Assembly (NCBI GenBank): GCA_945952575.1
Contig: CAMFIY010000014.1
Location: 1-17,045 of the forward strand
Reading direction: 5' to 3'
Length of the DNA stretch: 17,045 bases
DNA from: an uncultured Leucobacter sp.
GTDB taxonomy: Bacteria; Actinomycetota; Actinomycetes; Actinomycetales; Microbacteriaceae
The notes beneath the pieces are model-generated. The model saw only the letters and a list, made by a program, of their open reading frames with translations, ran no database searches and had not been told where the DNA came from. Shown here in pieces: positions 1-6,048 of this stretch (its first letter is position 1; the number at the start of each line of letters is the position of its first letter). The position numbers were made by a program, and so were the translations under genes.

Positions 1-45
1 ACACGCGTAAGATCGTCGGCAGCGTCAGATGTGTATAAGAGACAG
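1..45. other. Residual Illumina Nextera P5/i5 adapter (not genomic)
   Basis: Bases 13-45 match the Nextera read-1 transposase adapter exactly, ending in the 19-bp Tn5 mosaic end at 27-45. Bases 5-12 (GCGTAAGA) match the Nextera i5 index known as S517/N517, and bases 1-4 (ACAC) match the last bases of the P5 oligonucleotide. The organism's DNA therefore starts at base 46. Two reading frames through the mosaic end create the artefactual N-termini MCIRDR (ATG at 29) and, from the GTG at 31, MYKRQ. Neither should be annotated as protein. Confidence 0.98.
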
Positions 46-46
46 G

Positions 47-898
47 CCCGCGACCGTCGCGGGCGATGCCGCGACGACGATGCTGCCGCAGACGACTGCG
101 CTCCCCCCGGCGAACACCGCTCAGCTGCTCGAGACGGAGGAGGAGCCGGCCGCCGAGCCGGAGAAGAAGAAGCGCAGCCCGTGGACGTGGCCGCTCATCA
201 CCCTGATCGCACTCATCGTGCTGGTGGGCGCCGGCACGGCGATCGCACTGCTGAACAGCCAGGGCGGCGGCACCAAGCAGACGACGCCGCCGCCCACCTC
301 GCCGACCACGCCGACCAAGCCGACGACGCCGGCGAAGGAGACCGGGAACGTCGACGCAACCGCGCTCAAGGCTATGAAGTGCGACGCGGCGAAGGCGTTC
401 CTCGAGGGCGAGGGCTTCACGAACGTCACCTGCGTGGCGGGCGATCCCGATTCCGACGACAAGGTCGACTACGTCTCCGACGTGGATCCGAGCGGCCCGG
501 TGTCGCTCGACGCCGCGATCACCCTGACGTACTTCACGGCCTTCAGCGATCTGGGCCAGCCGGACGCGCCGACCGCGGCCTCGACCACGGTGAACTCGGG
601 CGATCAGGTGAACGTGAACTGGCCGGCCGCGCAGTGCCCGGCGGGGCTGACCCTCCAGGGCTACGAGGTGAAGTACACCGGCGATTTCGCCGGCGCGCCT
701 CCGCAGTCGACGACGACGCCCAACACGCAGTTCGCCGCCAAGACGCTGCAGCCCGGGGATCCGAACGGCTCGATCACGGTGAGGTACCGCGTGTCCTGCG
801 GCAACGGCACCACGACGAGGGTCTCGCCCTGGTCGTCGACCATCACTATCACCGTCACCGCGCCCGCGCCCGCGCCGGACCCCGGCGAGAACCCGTAA
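47..898 (+). CDS. PknA-like Ser/Thr kinase, C-terminal part only (5' truncated by contig end)
   Basis: This is the last 283 codons of a membrane protein whose cytoplasmic N-terminus lies before the contig end. Residue numbers count from the artefactual ATG at 29. Visible parts are a Thr/Pro-rich juxtamembrane stretch (7-45), basic KKKR, one transmembrane segment (about 52-75), a Thr/Pro linker (83-104), a PASTA-like domain (about 107-172) with Cys118 and Cys135, and an Fn3-like beta domain (about 176-278) with Cys203 and Cys257. The Cys pairs could be disulfides. The kinase domain is not present in the window; identity is inferred from topology and from position directly before pknB, where actinobacteria carry pknA. 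In the cell it would sense wall precursors outside and phosphorylate division proteins inside. Mycobacterial PknA lacks PASTA, so this ectodomain differs from the textbook form. Another membrane protein with a PASTA domain is possible but less likely. Confidence 0.75.
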   Translation, partial: PATVAGDAATTMLPQTTALPPANTAQLLETEEEPAAEPEKKKRSPWTWPLITLIALIVLVGAGTAIALLNSQGGGTKQTTPPPTSPTTPTKPTTPAKETGNVDATALKAMKCDAAKAFLEGEGFTNVTCVAGDPDSDDKVDYVSDVDPSGPVSLDAAITLTYFTAFSDLGQPDAPTAASTTVNSGDQVNVNWPAAQCPAGLTLQGYEVKYTGDFAGAPPQSTTTPNTQFAAKTLQPGDPNGSITVRYRVSCGNGTTTRVSPWSSTITITVTAPAPAPDPGENP

Positions 899-900
899 CC

Positions 901-920
901 GTTTCGGTACAGACCGAAGC
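901..920 (+). terminator. Hairpin just after the pknA-like stop codon
   Basis: TTCGGT at 903-908 and ACCGAA at 913-918 form a perfect 6-bp stem around the loop ACAG, extendable by a G-U and a G-C pair to 901/920. It begins two bases after the stop codon. No T-run follows, so it may be a weak terminator or a 3' end stabiliser. Confidence 0.4.
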
Positions 921-954
921 CGGTCCTGGGGAGGAAGGGCGACCGACTCCCCCG

Positions 955-960
955 TAAACT
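955..960 (+). promoter_or_regulatory. Candidate -10 element for pknB
   Basis: TAAACT fits the actinobacterial TANNNT -10 pattern and would place a transcript start near 967, giving a leader of about 39 bases that contains the pknB ribosome binding site. No convincing -35 box is seen. If real, pknB can be transcribed separately from the upstream kinase. Confidence 0.35.
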
Positions 961-1005
961 GGACGGGATACGGCGAGCACCGCCGAGAGATCGAGAAAGG
1001 CTGCC

Positions 1006-2730
1006 ATGACCGAGACCGTCGCGCCCGGCGATGCCCGCACGCTTGCGGGGCGCTACGCGATCGGCGAGTTCATCGGTCAGGGCGGCATGAGCACGGTCTA
1101 CAGCGGCACCGACACCAAGCTCGGGCGCAAGGTAGCGATCAAGGTGATGCGGGCCGGCCTCGCCGGCGACGACCAGTTCCGCAGCAGGTTCCGTCAGGAG
1201 GCGCAGTCGGCCTCGCGGTTGGCCCACCCGAGCATCGTCCGGGTGCTGGACGCCGGCGACGACCTCATCCAGACCGGCGAGGGGCCGCAGCGGCTGCCGT
1301 TCATCGTGATGGAGTACGTCGACGGCGAGAACCTGCGCGAGCTCGCCGCCAAGGAGCGGCTCTCCTCCACCGAGGCCTGCCGAGTGGTCGACGCCGTGCT
1401 CGGCGCGCTCGAGTACTCGCACCGCGCCGGCATCGTGCATCGCGACATCAAGCCCGCGAACATCATGATCACCCGCGGCGGGCAGGTGAAGGTGATGGAC
1501 TTCGGCATCGCGCGCGCCGTCTCCGAGACCTCGTCCACGGTCCAGCAGACCACCGCGATCCTGGGCACCGCCGCCTATTTCTCCCCCGAGCAGGCCAAGG
1601 GCGAGACGGTCGACGCGCGCACCGACCTCTACTCGACCGGCGTGCTGCTCTACGAGCTGCTGACCGGCGAGGTGCCCTTCCGCGGGGACACCGCCGTCGC
1701 GGTCGCGTATCAGCACGTCAGCGAGCGGCCGATGCCGCCGAGCAGTCGCGACGAGAGCGTGACGCCCGAGCTCGACCGGGTCATCCTGCACGCGCTCGCG
1801 AAGGATCGCGCCCGCCGCTTCCAGAGCGCCGGCGAGTTCCGCGAGGCGCTGCGGCTCGCCGCCTCGGGCGTCATGCCGCAGCTCGGCGAGGAGTCCGATC
1901 AGGCGAACGTGCTCTTCTCCTCCGGCGAGGAGTCGGCGTCGGAGTCCGAGCTCGCACTCCGGCGGCTCTCCGAGTCGGGCGGCGCCACGCGCTCCCACAG
2001 CCGCCCGCCCGTGATGTGGGTGTGGGCCGCCATCCTCACCGTCGTCGCGGTGATCGCCGCGGTCGCCTTCTGGCTGACCGCCATCACGCCGAAGTCGATC
2101 ATGCCCTTCAATTCGCGCGAGGTGCCCGACCTCGTGAACTACACCCAGGCCGATGCGCTCGCAGCGCTGAAGGACTCGGGGCTGAAGGCGGTCGTCTCCG
2201 AGCAGCCCAGCGACGAGATCGCCAAGGGTCACGTGGTCAGCACCGATCCGGCGCCCGGCACCCACGTGTCGGTCGACGATACGATCACCGTGCTGATCTC
2301 GAGCGGTCCGGCCACCGTCGAGGTGCCCGACTACAACCTGCTCTCCCTCAAGGAATACACGAAAGCGCTCGAGGCCGCCGGTCTCGAGCTCGGGTCGATC
2401 ACCAAGAAGGATGACGGAGAGGCCGAGCGGAACATCGTGCTCGCCGTGAGCCCGGGAGTGGGGAAGCGCGTCGCGCCGGGCGAGGCCATCGACGTGACCA
2501 TATCCAGCGGCAAGGTCCGCGTGCCCGACGTGACCGGGCAGAGCGTGAGCGCCGCCACTGCGATCCTGGAGGGCCAGGGCTTCACGGTGCAGCAGATGCC
2601 GGATGAGACCTGCCCGGCGAACAACGACATCGTCACGCAGCAGTCGGCCATCGGCCGCCAGAAGCGCGGCGCGACCATCGAGATCTCCTACTGCATCGGC
2701 CAGGCCGGCGGCGGCGACCAGAACGACTGA
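1006..2730 (+). CDS. pknB: Ser/Thr protein kinase PknB with three PASTA domains
   Basis: A transmembrane Hanks-type kinase of 574 residues. The cytoplasmic kinase domain (about 17-285) has a glycine loop GQGGMSTVY (24-32), catalytic Lys46 in VAIK, Glu65 in helix C, HRD at 145-147 with Asn152, DFG at 165-167, a Ser/Thr-rich activation loop (175-183) and SPE (193-195) for APE, so it should be active. A Ser/Glu-rich juxtamembrane stretch (305-330) precedes one membrane span (337-359). Outside are three PASTA repeats (about 371-434, 435-502 and 503-565); the last carries Cys536 and Cys563. Mycobacterium tuberculosis PknB has four. The family binds muropeptides or lipid II and controls wall synthesis and division. 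The ATG at 1006 follows GAGAAAGG at 993-1000. It follows the pknA-like gene and faces trpG. Confidence 0.97.
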   Translation: MTETVAPGDARTLAGRYAIGEFIGQGGMSTVYSGTDTKLGRKVAIKVMRAGLAGDDQFRSRFRQEAQSASRLAHPSIVRVLDAGDDLIQTGEGPQRLPFIVMEYVDGENLRELAAKERLSSTEACRVVDAVLGALEYSHRAGIVHRDIKPANIMITRGGQVKVMDFGIARAVSETSSTVQQTTAILGTAAYFSPEQAKGETVDARTDLYSTGVLLYELLTGEVPFRGDTAVAVAYQHVSERPMPPSSRDESVTPELDRVILHALAKDRARRFQSAGEFREALRLAASGVMPQLGEESDQANVLFSSGEESASESELALRRLSESGGATRSHSRPPVMWVWAAILTVVAVIAAVAFWLTAITPKSIMPFNSREVPDLVNYTQADALAALKDSGLKAVVSEQPSDEIAKGHVVSTDPAPGTHVSVDDTITVLISSGPATVEVPDYNLLSLKEYTKALEAAGLELGSITKKDDGEAERNIVLAVSPGVGKRVAPGEAIDVTISSGKVRVPDVTGQSVSAATAILEGQGFTVQQMPDETCPANNDIVTQQSAIGRQKRGATIEISYCIGQAGGGDQND

Positions 2731-2865
2731 TCACCGCGATCGCGGGGCCCGCTCGGCGTCGTCATCGGGCACCGTCCGGGCAGCGGATTGCGGTCGTATC
2801 CCGGCGAGCTTCTCGCGGGAGATCCGCACCTGCTCCGCCAGGGCATCGACGGCGTTCCGAACCAT
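2731..2865 (-). CDS. Possible small ORF, 44 residues, unknown
   Basis: An ATG-started minus-strand frame whose stop codon abuts the pknB stop codon back to back. The protein starts MVRNAVDALAEQVRISREKL and could form an amphipathic helix; the second half is Ala/Arg/Asp-rich and disordered. Roughly 80 percent of third codon positions are G or C, lower than in neighbouring genes. No ribosome binding site is seen upstream of the ATG. It lies in the gap between convergent pknB and trpG and may be chance; no family was recognised. Confidence 0.15.
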   Translation of the reverse strand: MVRNAVDALAEQVRISREKLAGIRPQSAARTVPDDDAERAPRSR

Positions 2866-2915
2866 CCGCGGGCACGGTGCCGCTGTGCCCGCACTTCGAT
2901 TCAGGTGTGCGAGTC

Positions 2916-2941
2916 AGCGATCCGCTGGCCCGCGGATCGCT
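2916..2941. terminator. Strong 10-bp inverted repeat in the pknB/trpG convergent gap
   Basis: The arms 2916-2925 and 2932-2941 are perfectly complementary around the 6-base loop TGGCCC. It lies downstream of both convergent genes (pknB on plus, trpG on minus). It has no T-tract, as is common for high-GC actinobacterial terminators, and could act in both directions. Confidence 0.55.
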
Positions 2942-2965
2942 CTCGGCCTTCAGCCCGCCGAGAGC
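2939..2965. repeat. Second inverted repeat across the trpG stop, overlapping the first
   Basis: The arms 2939-2947 and 2957-2965 are 9-bp perfect complements with a 9-base loop, and they span the trpG stop codon at 2950-2952. The left arm shares bases 2939-2941 with the right arm of the neighbouring hairpin, so the full structures cannot form together. It may be part of a composite terminator, or partly coincidence from the coding sequence. Confidence 0.4.
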
Positions 2966-3588
2966 AGCGGCGAGAGCGTGGCTGCGATGGCGGGTGCGTT
3001 CGGCGACCCGACGAAGCCGAGCCAGTTGCCGAGCTGCTGATACCCGCCCTCGGTCAGCACCGACTCGGGGTGATACTGCACGCCGTAGATCGGCAGCTCC
3101 TGGTGGCGCAGCGCCATCACGATGCCCGAGGCGGTCTCGGCGGTGATCACCAGCTCCTCCGGCACCGTGCTGCGCACCACGGCGAGCGAGTGGTAGCGGG
3201 TGGCGTCGAACTCGGTCGCCACGCCCGCGAAGAACGGATCCTCGGAGTGCCGCACTCGGGAGACCTTGCCGTGCATCAGCTCGTCCGCGTGGGTCACCGT
3301 CGCGCCCATGGCCTCCGCGATCGCCTGGTGCCCGAGGCAGACGCCGAGGAGCGGGATCCCGGTCTGCAGTGCGATCCGCACCATCGGGATAGACACGCCC
3401 GCGTCGGCGGGAGTGCCCGGGCCGGGCGAGATGAGCACGCCGTCGAACGACGCGACGAGCTGTTCGAGCTCGCCGATGCTCACGGAGTCGTTGCGGATGA
3501 CCTCGATCTCGGCGCCGAGCTGCTGCAGGTAGCCGCCCAGCGTGTAGACGAAGCTGTCGTAGTTGTCGATCACCAGGATCCGGGTCAT
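2950..3588 (-). CDS. trpG: Glutamine amidotransferase, anthranilate / aminodeoxychorismate synthase component II
   Basis: A class I glutamine amidotransferase of 212 residues that releases ammonia from glutamine for a chorismate-using partner (TrpE or PabB). It shows the oxyanion motif SPGPGTP (54-60), nucleophile Cys84 in GVCLGHQ, and His173 and Glu175 in YHPE. Length is normal, with a short Ala/Pro/Leu-rich C-terminal extension after the fold. The sequence cannot separate tryptophan (TrpG) from folate (PabA) use or a shared role; the name trpG follows the homologous position next to pknB in other actinobacteria. No chorismate-binding partner lies in the window. Its ATG shares four bases with the stop of the upstream 52-codon gene, which points to translational coupling and explains the lack of a separate ribosome binding site. 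Confidence 0.93.
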   Translation of the reverse strand: MTRILVIDNYDSFVYTLGGYLQQLGAEIEVIRNDSVSIGELEQLVASFDGVLISPGPGTPADAGVSIPMVRIALQTGIPLLGVCLGHQAIAEAMGATVTHADELMHGKVSRVRHSEDPFFAGVATEFDATRYHSLAVVRSTVPEELVITAETASGIVMALRHQELPIYGVQYHPESVLTEGGYQQLGNWLGFVGSPNAPAIAATLSPLLSAG

Positions 3589-3743
3589 GGGTTCACCGTC
3601 GATTCGTCGGGCGTGAGCAGGGTAGCGGCAAGGGGGTAGACGTAGGTGATGAGCGCCCAGGCCAGCACGGCGGCGACCGCGAGCAGCACCAGGATCCGCA
3701 GCCAGACGGGGCCGGGGAAGAAGCGCCAGAGCAATGAGAACAT
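3585..3743 (-). CDS. Small single-span membrane protein between sortase and trpG
   Basis: A 52-residue protein with a short amphipathic start (MFSLLWRFFPGP), one hydrophobic span at about 14-38, and a polar tail ending TPDESTVNP. Its ATG overlaps the sortase stop by four bases (3743-3746 region) and its TGA overlaps the trpG ATG, so all three genes are probably translated as a unit. Coupling at both ends is the main evidence that it is real. No function is known to me; its place beside a sortase suggests an envelope role, by inference only. Confidence 0.8.
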   Translation of the reverse strand: MFSLLWRFFPGPVWLRILVLLAVAAVLAWALITYVYPLAATLLTPDESTVNP

Positions 3744-4648
3744 CAGCCGCGCACCCCGGTTTCCGCGTTCGCCTCGCGGGCGCCGAGCGCCGCGTGCTCC
3801 TCGGGATTGCCCTTCGGCGCCGTCGGGTTCTTCGACTGCTGCCCGACGAGCGGGTTGACCGCGGCGAGCGCCGGCGGGGGGCCGTCCTTCAGGGGCCGGT
3901 AGTCCTCGAACACGGCGTAGGCGATGGCGCGCTCCGCACTGCCCTCCTGCTTCGGGTGGCAGGTCGTGAGCGTCATGATCCGATCCTTGCCGGGCTCCCC
4001 GTCGAGGCGCGGGAAGGGATTGAGCACGTCGACCTCGTTCGGCAGCACGTACTCGATGTTGCGGAAGCGATAGGTGTACCAGCCGAGCGGCGTCTCGATG
4101 TAGAGCGGATCGCCGATGCGCAGTTCCATGACCTCGCGGAACGAGTTGATCAGGGGGCCGGATCGGTGCCCGGCGACGGCGAAGTTGCCGAAGTCGCCCG
4201 GCATCTGCGTCTGCTCGTAGTGACCGACGCCCTTCTCGTCGAGGTTGAGCACGGTCCACCAGTCGGTCGTCTGCGCCATCCGGTTGGCATAGGTCTTGCC
4301 GAAGGCCGGCACGTAGAGCACGCCGAAGACCTCGGCGGCGGCCGGCTGCTTCATGACGGGGATACGGCCCGCCCACGTCTTCTCGGGCGCCGGCGCCTCG
4401 GCCCAGCGCGCCGAGTCCTGCGCCGCGAGCGCCTGCTGCTTCTCGGGTACCGCGACCTCGGTGTTGAACTGCTGCCAGCCGAAGTAGCCGAACACGGCGA
4501 GGCCGGCCACCAGCAGGATCTCGCCGATCACGGTGAGCGGGCTCAGCCTCGCCCGACCGCGAGCACGCGTCGCACCGCGCGCTCCGGCGCTCCGGCTGCC
4601 CGCGTGCCGGGAGCCCGGCTCCGGCTGGGCGGGCGGCTGTTCGGTCAT
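3743..4648 (-). CDS. Class E sortase
   Basis: A membrane-bound cysteine transpeptidase of 301 residues that joins sorting-signal proteins to the wall or builds surface polymers. The N-terminal 35 residues are Pro/Arg-rich and cytoplasmic, followed by a signal anchor at about 36-57 and the sortase barrel (about 105-255). Catalytic His161 lies in AGHR, Cys230 in TLTTCHP, and Arg240 in SAERAIAYA. A low-complexity Pro/Ala tail follows (257-301). Location beside crgA, trpG and pknB is typical for class E sortases in actinobacteria. No LPXTG- or LAXTG-type substrate is encoded in this window. A TAGAAT -10 element six bases before the ATG suggests a leaderless transcript starting at the initiation codon. 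Confidence 0.93.
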   Translation of the reverse strand: MTEQPPAQPEPGSRHAGSRSAGARGATRARGRARLSPLTVIGEILLVAGLAVFGYFGWQQFNTEVAVPEKQQALAAQDSARWAEAPAPEKTWAGRIPVMKQPAAAEVFGVLYVPAFGKTYANRMAQTTDWWTVLNLDEKGVGHYEQTQMPGDFGNFAVAGHRSGPLINSFREVMELRIGDPLYIETPLGWYTYRFRNIEYVLPNEVDVLNPFPRLDGEPGKDRIMTLTTCHPKQEGSAERAIAYAVFEDYRPLKDGPPPALAAVNPLVGQQSKNPTAPKGNPEEHAALGAREANAETGVRG

Positions 4649-4654
4649 GCGGTA

Positions 4655-4660
4655 ATTCTA
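4655..4660 (-). promoter_or_regulatory. -10 element TAGAAT of the sortase operon (leaderless)
   Basis: On the minus strand TAGAAT ends six bases before the sortase ATG (4648). That spacing puts the transcript start at or next to the start codon. No ribosome binding site lies between them and no clear -35 is visible. Confidence 0.6.
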
Positions 4661-4713
4661 GGGAATGTCGCTGTGAGCTCGGGCTCCCGGCCGCGCCGGC
4701 CCGGCGACCCCGC

Positions 4714-4719
4714 TAGACT
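4714..4719 (+). promoter_or_regulatory. -10 element TAGACT of crgA (leaderless)
   Basis: TAGACT ends seven bases before the crgA ATG (4727), so the transcript should start at the initiation codon. There is no Shine-Dalgarno sequence. It is divergent from the sortase promoter within a 78-base gap. Confidence 0.6.
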
Positions 4720-4726
4720 CGTCTGC

Positions 4727-4996
4727 ATGGCACGAGCTGGAAAAGAAGTGAGCAAGTCGAAGGATCGCGCGATCGATCGCGCCCAGGCGGCCGAGCTCCG
4801 CAAGGATGCGCCGAACCCGGTGTGGTTCAAGCCGGTCATGTTCGGCTTCATGCTGCTCGGCCTGGCCTGGATCGTGCTCTACTACATCACAAGCGCGACG
4901 CTGCAGCTGCCCATCCCCCAGATCGGTCAGGCGAACATCTTCGTCGGCTTCGGCCTCGTCCTCGTGGGCTTCCTCATGACGCCCTGGTGGAAGTAG
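4727..4996 (+). CDS. crgA: Cell division protein CrgA
   Basis: An 89-residue membrane protein of the actinobacterial divisome. CrgA proteins bind FtsZ and late septal proteins and help coordinate septum formation. A basic N-terminus (1-30) leads into PNPVWFKPVMFG, then a first span (about 37-57), the short external loop SATLQLPIPQIGQAN, and a second span (about 70-85) ending at TPWWK. This two-span pattern with a PxWxxP-type entry and a short charged tail is characteristic, and the length fits. The ATG at 4727 was preferred to upstream in-frame starts because the family begins here and because a TAGACT -10 sits seven bases upstream. An imperfect hairpin follows the stop. Confidence 0.95.
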   Translation: MARAGKEVSKSKDRAIDRAQAAELRKDAPNPVWFKPVMFGFMLLGLAWIVLYYITSATLQLPIPQIGQANIFVGFGLVLVGFLMTPWWK

Positions 4997-4998
4997 CG

Positions 4999-5016
4999 AA
5001 TTACACCCGTGTGATT
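4999..5016 (+). terminator. Weak hairpin after crgA
   Basis: Bases 4999-5005 pair with 5010-5016 (one G-U pair) around CCCG, three bases after the crgA stop. The stem is AT-rich and is not followed by a clear T-run, so termination activity is uncertain. Confidence 0.3.
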
Positions 5017-5026
5017 CATCCCCAGC

Positions 5027-5047
5027 TGTGAATAAGGCTGTGGATAA
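5027..5047 (-). promoter_or_regulatory. Pair of consensus DnaA boxes
   Basis: Read on the minus strand, 5039-5047 is TTATCCACA and 5027-5035 is TTATTCACA. Both match the DnaA box consensus TTATNCACA exactly, lie in the same orientation, and are separated by three bases. A weaker match (7 of 9 positions) sits at 5010-5018. The local sequence is the most AT-rich patch I see in this high-GC window. Pkn/crgA/ppiA clusters lie near dnaA in many actinobacteria, so this may be a DnaA-titrating or regulatory site close to the origin rather than oriC itself; no dnaA or dnaN is present here. Confidence 0.6.
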
Positions 5048-5054
5048 GTTGTCC

Positions 5055-5073
5055 GGCGCCGCAAGTCGGCGCC
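5055..5073. terminator. GC hairpin after the rhomboid gene
   Basis: The self-complementary hexamer GGCGCC at 5055-5060 and again at 5068-5073 can form a 6-bp stem with a 7-base loop, starting seven bases past the rhomboid stop codon. No T-run follows on the minus strand. It is a weak terminator candidate shared by the convergent genes. Confidence 0.35.
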
Positions 5074-5080
5074 CGACGGG

Positions 5081-6043
5081 CTACAGGCCCGGTAGCGGCG
5101 GAACCACGAAGTAGAGCCCGCCGAGCAGCACCAGGACGACGCCGAGCGCGGTCATCCCGATCACCCGGGATCCCCGTCTGCGCGGGCCCCGGGTGGCCAG
5201 CAGGATGCCCATGCTCGCGGCGCCGATGACCATCCCGCCGAGGTGGGCCTGCCACGCGATCGCCATGCCGGGCAGGAACCCGATGCCGAAGTTGATCGCG
5301 ATCAGCACGGCGAGCGAGGTGATGTTCACGTTCGCGGCCCGGTAGGCCACGAGCGTCGCGGCGAGCACGCCGAAGATCGCACCGGATGCGCCGACGGCGG
5401 GGGTGGCGAGCTCGGTGAGGCGATCCGGGGCGAAGTAGACCCAGATCATGACGCCGAGGGATCCGCCGAGGCCGGCGAAGAGGTAGAGCACCGCGAACCA
5501 CACGCGCCCGAGGAGCTCCTCGAGATTGCGGCCGAAGAGCCAGAGCGCGTACATGTTGAAGAGGATGTGGAAGACGAAACCGGTCGAGTGCGTGAAGATC
5601 GACGTCAGCATGCGCCACGGCTCGAAGCCGACGTCGGCGATGACCGCGCCCGAGACCGAGCTCGGCAGCGAGTACGCCGGCGCGTACCAGAGCGCCCGGG
5701 TGACCAGATTGCCGCCGCCCTGCGCGCTCAGCCACTGCAGCACGAACACCACCGCGCAGAGGATGATGATCGCGTAGGTCACGGGGGTGCCGCTCGCCGC
5801 GATGCGGCGGCTCGTGACCCGGGCGGACCGCCCGGCGCGCTGCGCGACACCGGGCTGCGCCTCGCGCATGCACTCGAGGCAGAGCACGCCCACCGGCGAC
5901 ACCGTCTGGCACTCGGCGCAGATCGTGCGCCCGCAGCGCTGGCAGAGCGTGAAGCTCGGCCTATCCGGATGCCGGTAGCAGACATCGCCGGGGCCGTACT
6001 CGGCGCGCTCGCCGAACTGCGGCCCCGATCCGCCCTCTGACAC
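5081..6043 (-). CDS. Rhomboid intramembrane serine protease with N-terminal zinc-binding domain
   Basis: A 320-residue membrane protease that cuts substrates within the bilayer. Residues 20-60 hold a Cys/His array (CYRHP, CQRCGRTICAEC, CLEC) resembling a B-box-type zinc finger, usual in actinobacterial rhomboids of this locus. The core shows WRMLTSIFTH (143-152), HILFN (His159, Asn163), the catalytic Ser220 in GASG and His267 in QAHLGG. There are about six spans plus an extra C-terminal one (about 294-314). The GTG start at 6043 lies five bases after the ppiA stop, so the two are co-transcribed and probably coupled. Substrates are unknown. Confidence 0.93.
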   Translation of the reverse strand: MSEGGSGPQFGERAEYGPGDVCYRHPDRPSFTLCQRCGRTICAECQTVSPVGVLCLECMREAQPGVAQRAGRSARVTSRRIAASGTPVTYAIIILCAVVFVLQWLSAQGGGNLVTRALWYAPAYSLPSSVSGAVIADVGFEPWRMLTSIFTHSTGFVFHILFNMYALWLFGRNLEELLGRVWFAVLYLFAGLGGSLGVMIWVYFAPDRLTELATPAVGASGAIFGVLAATLVAYRAANVNITSLAVLIAINFGIGFLPGMAIAWQAHLGGMVIGAASMGILLATRGPRRRGSRVIGMTALGVVLVLLGGLYFVVPPLPGL

Positions 6044-6048
6044 CCGGC

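Noticed and set aside
31..957. Plus-strand open frame beginning MYKRQ
   Set aside because: It starts inside the adapter and runs out of phase with the PASTA/Fn3 coding frame; its product is Arg/Asp/His-rich low complexity typical of a GC-rich shadow frame.
661..2265. Long minus-strand open frame across pknA and pknB
   Set aside because: It is antisense to a kinase with all catalytic motifs, and its protein is a repetitive Arg/Gly/His/Asp composition with no domain. It is a product of high GC.
5010..5047. A full chromosomal origin (oriC)
   Set aside because: There are only two good DnaA boxes, no clear AT-rich unwinding element, and no dnaA or dnaN beside it. It is kept as a DnaA-box pair only.
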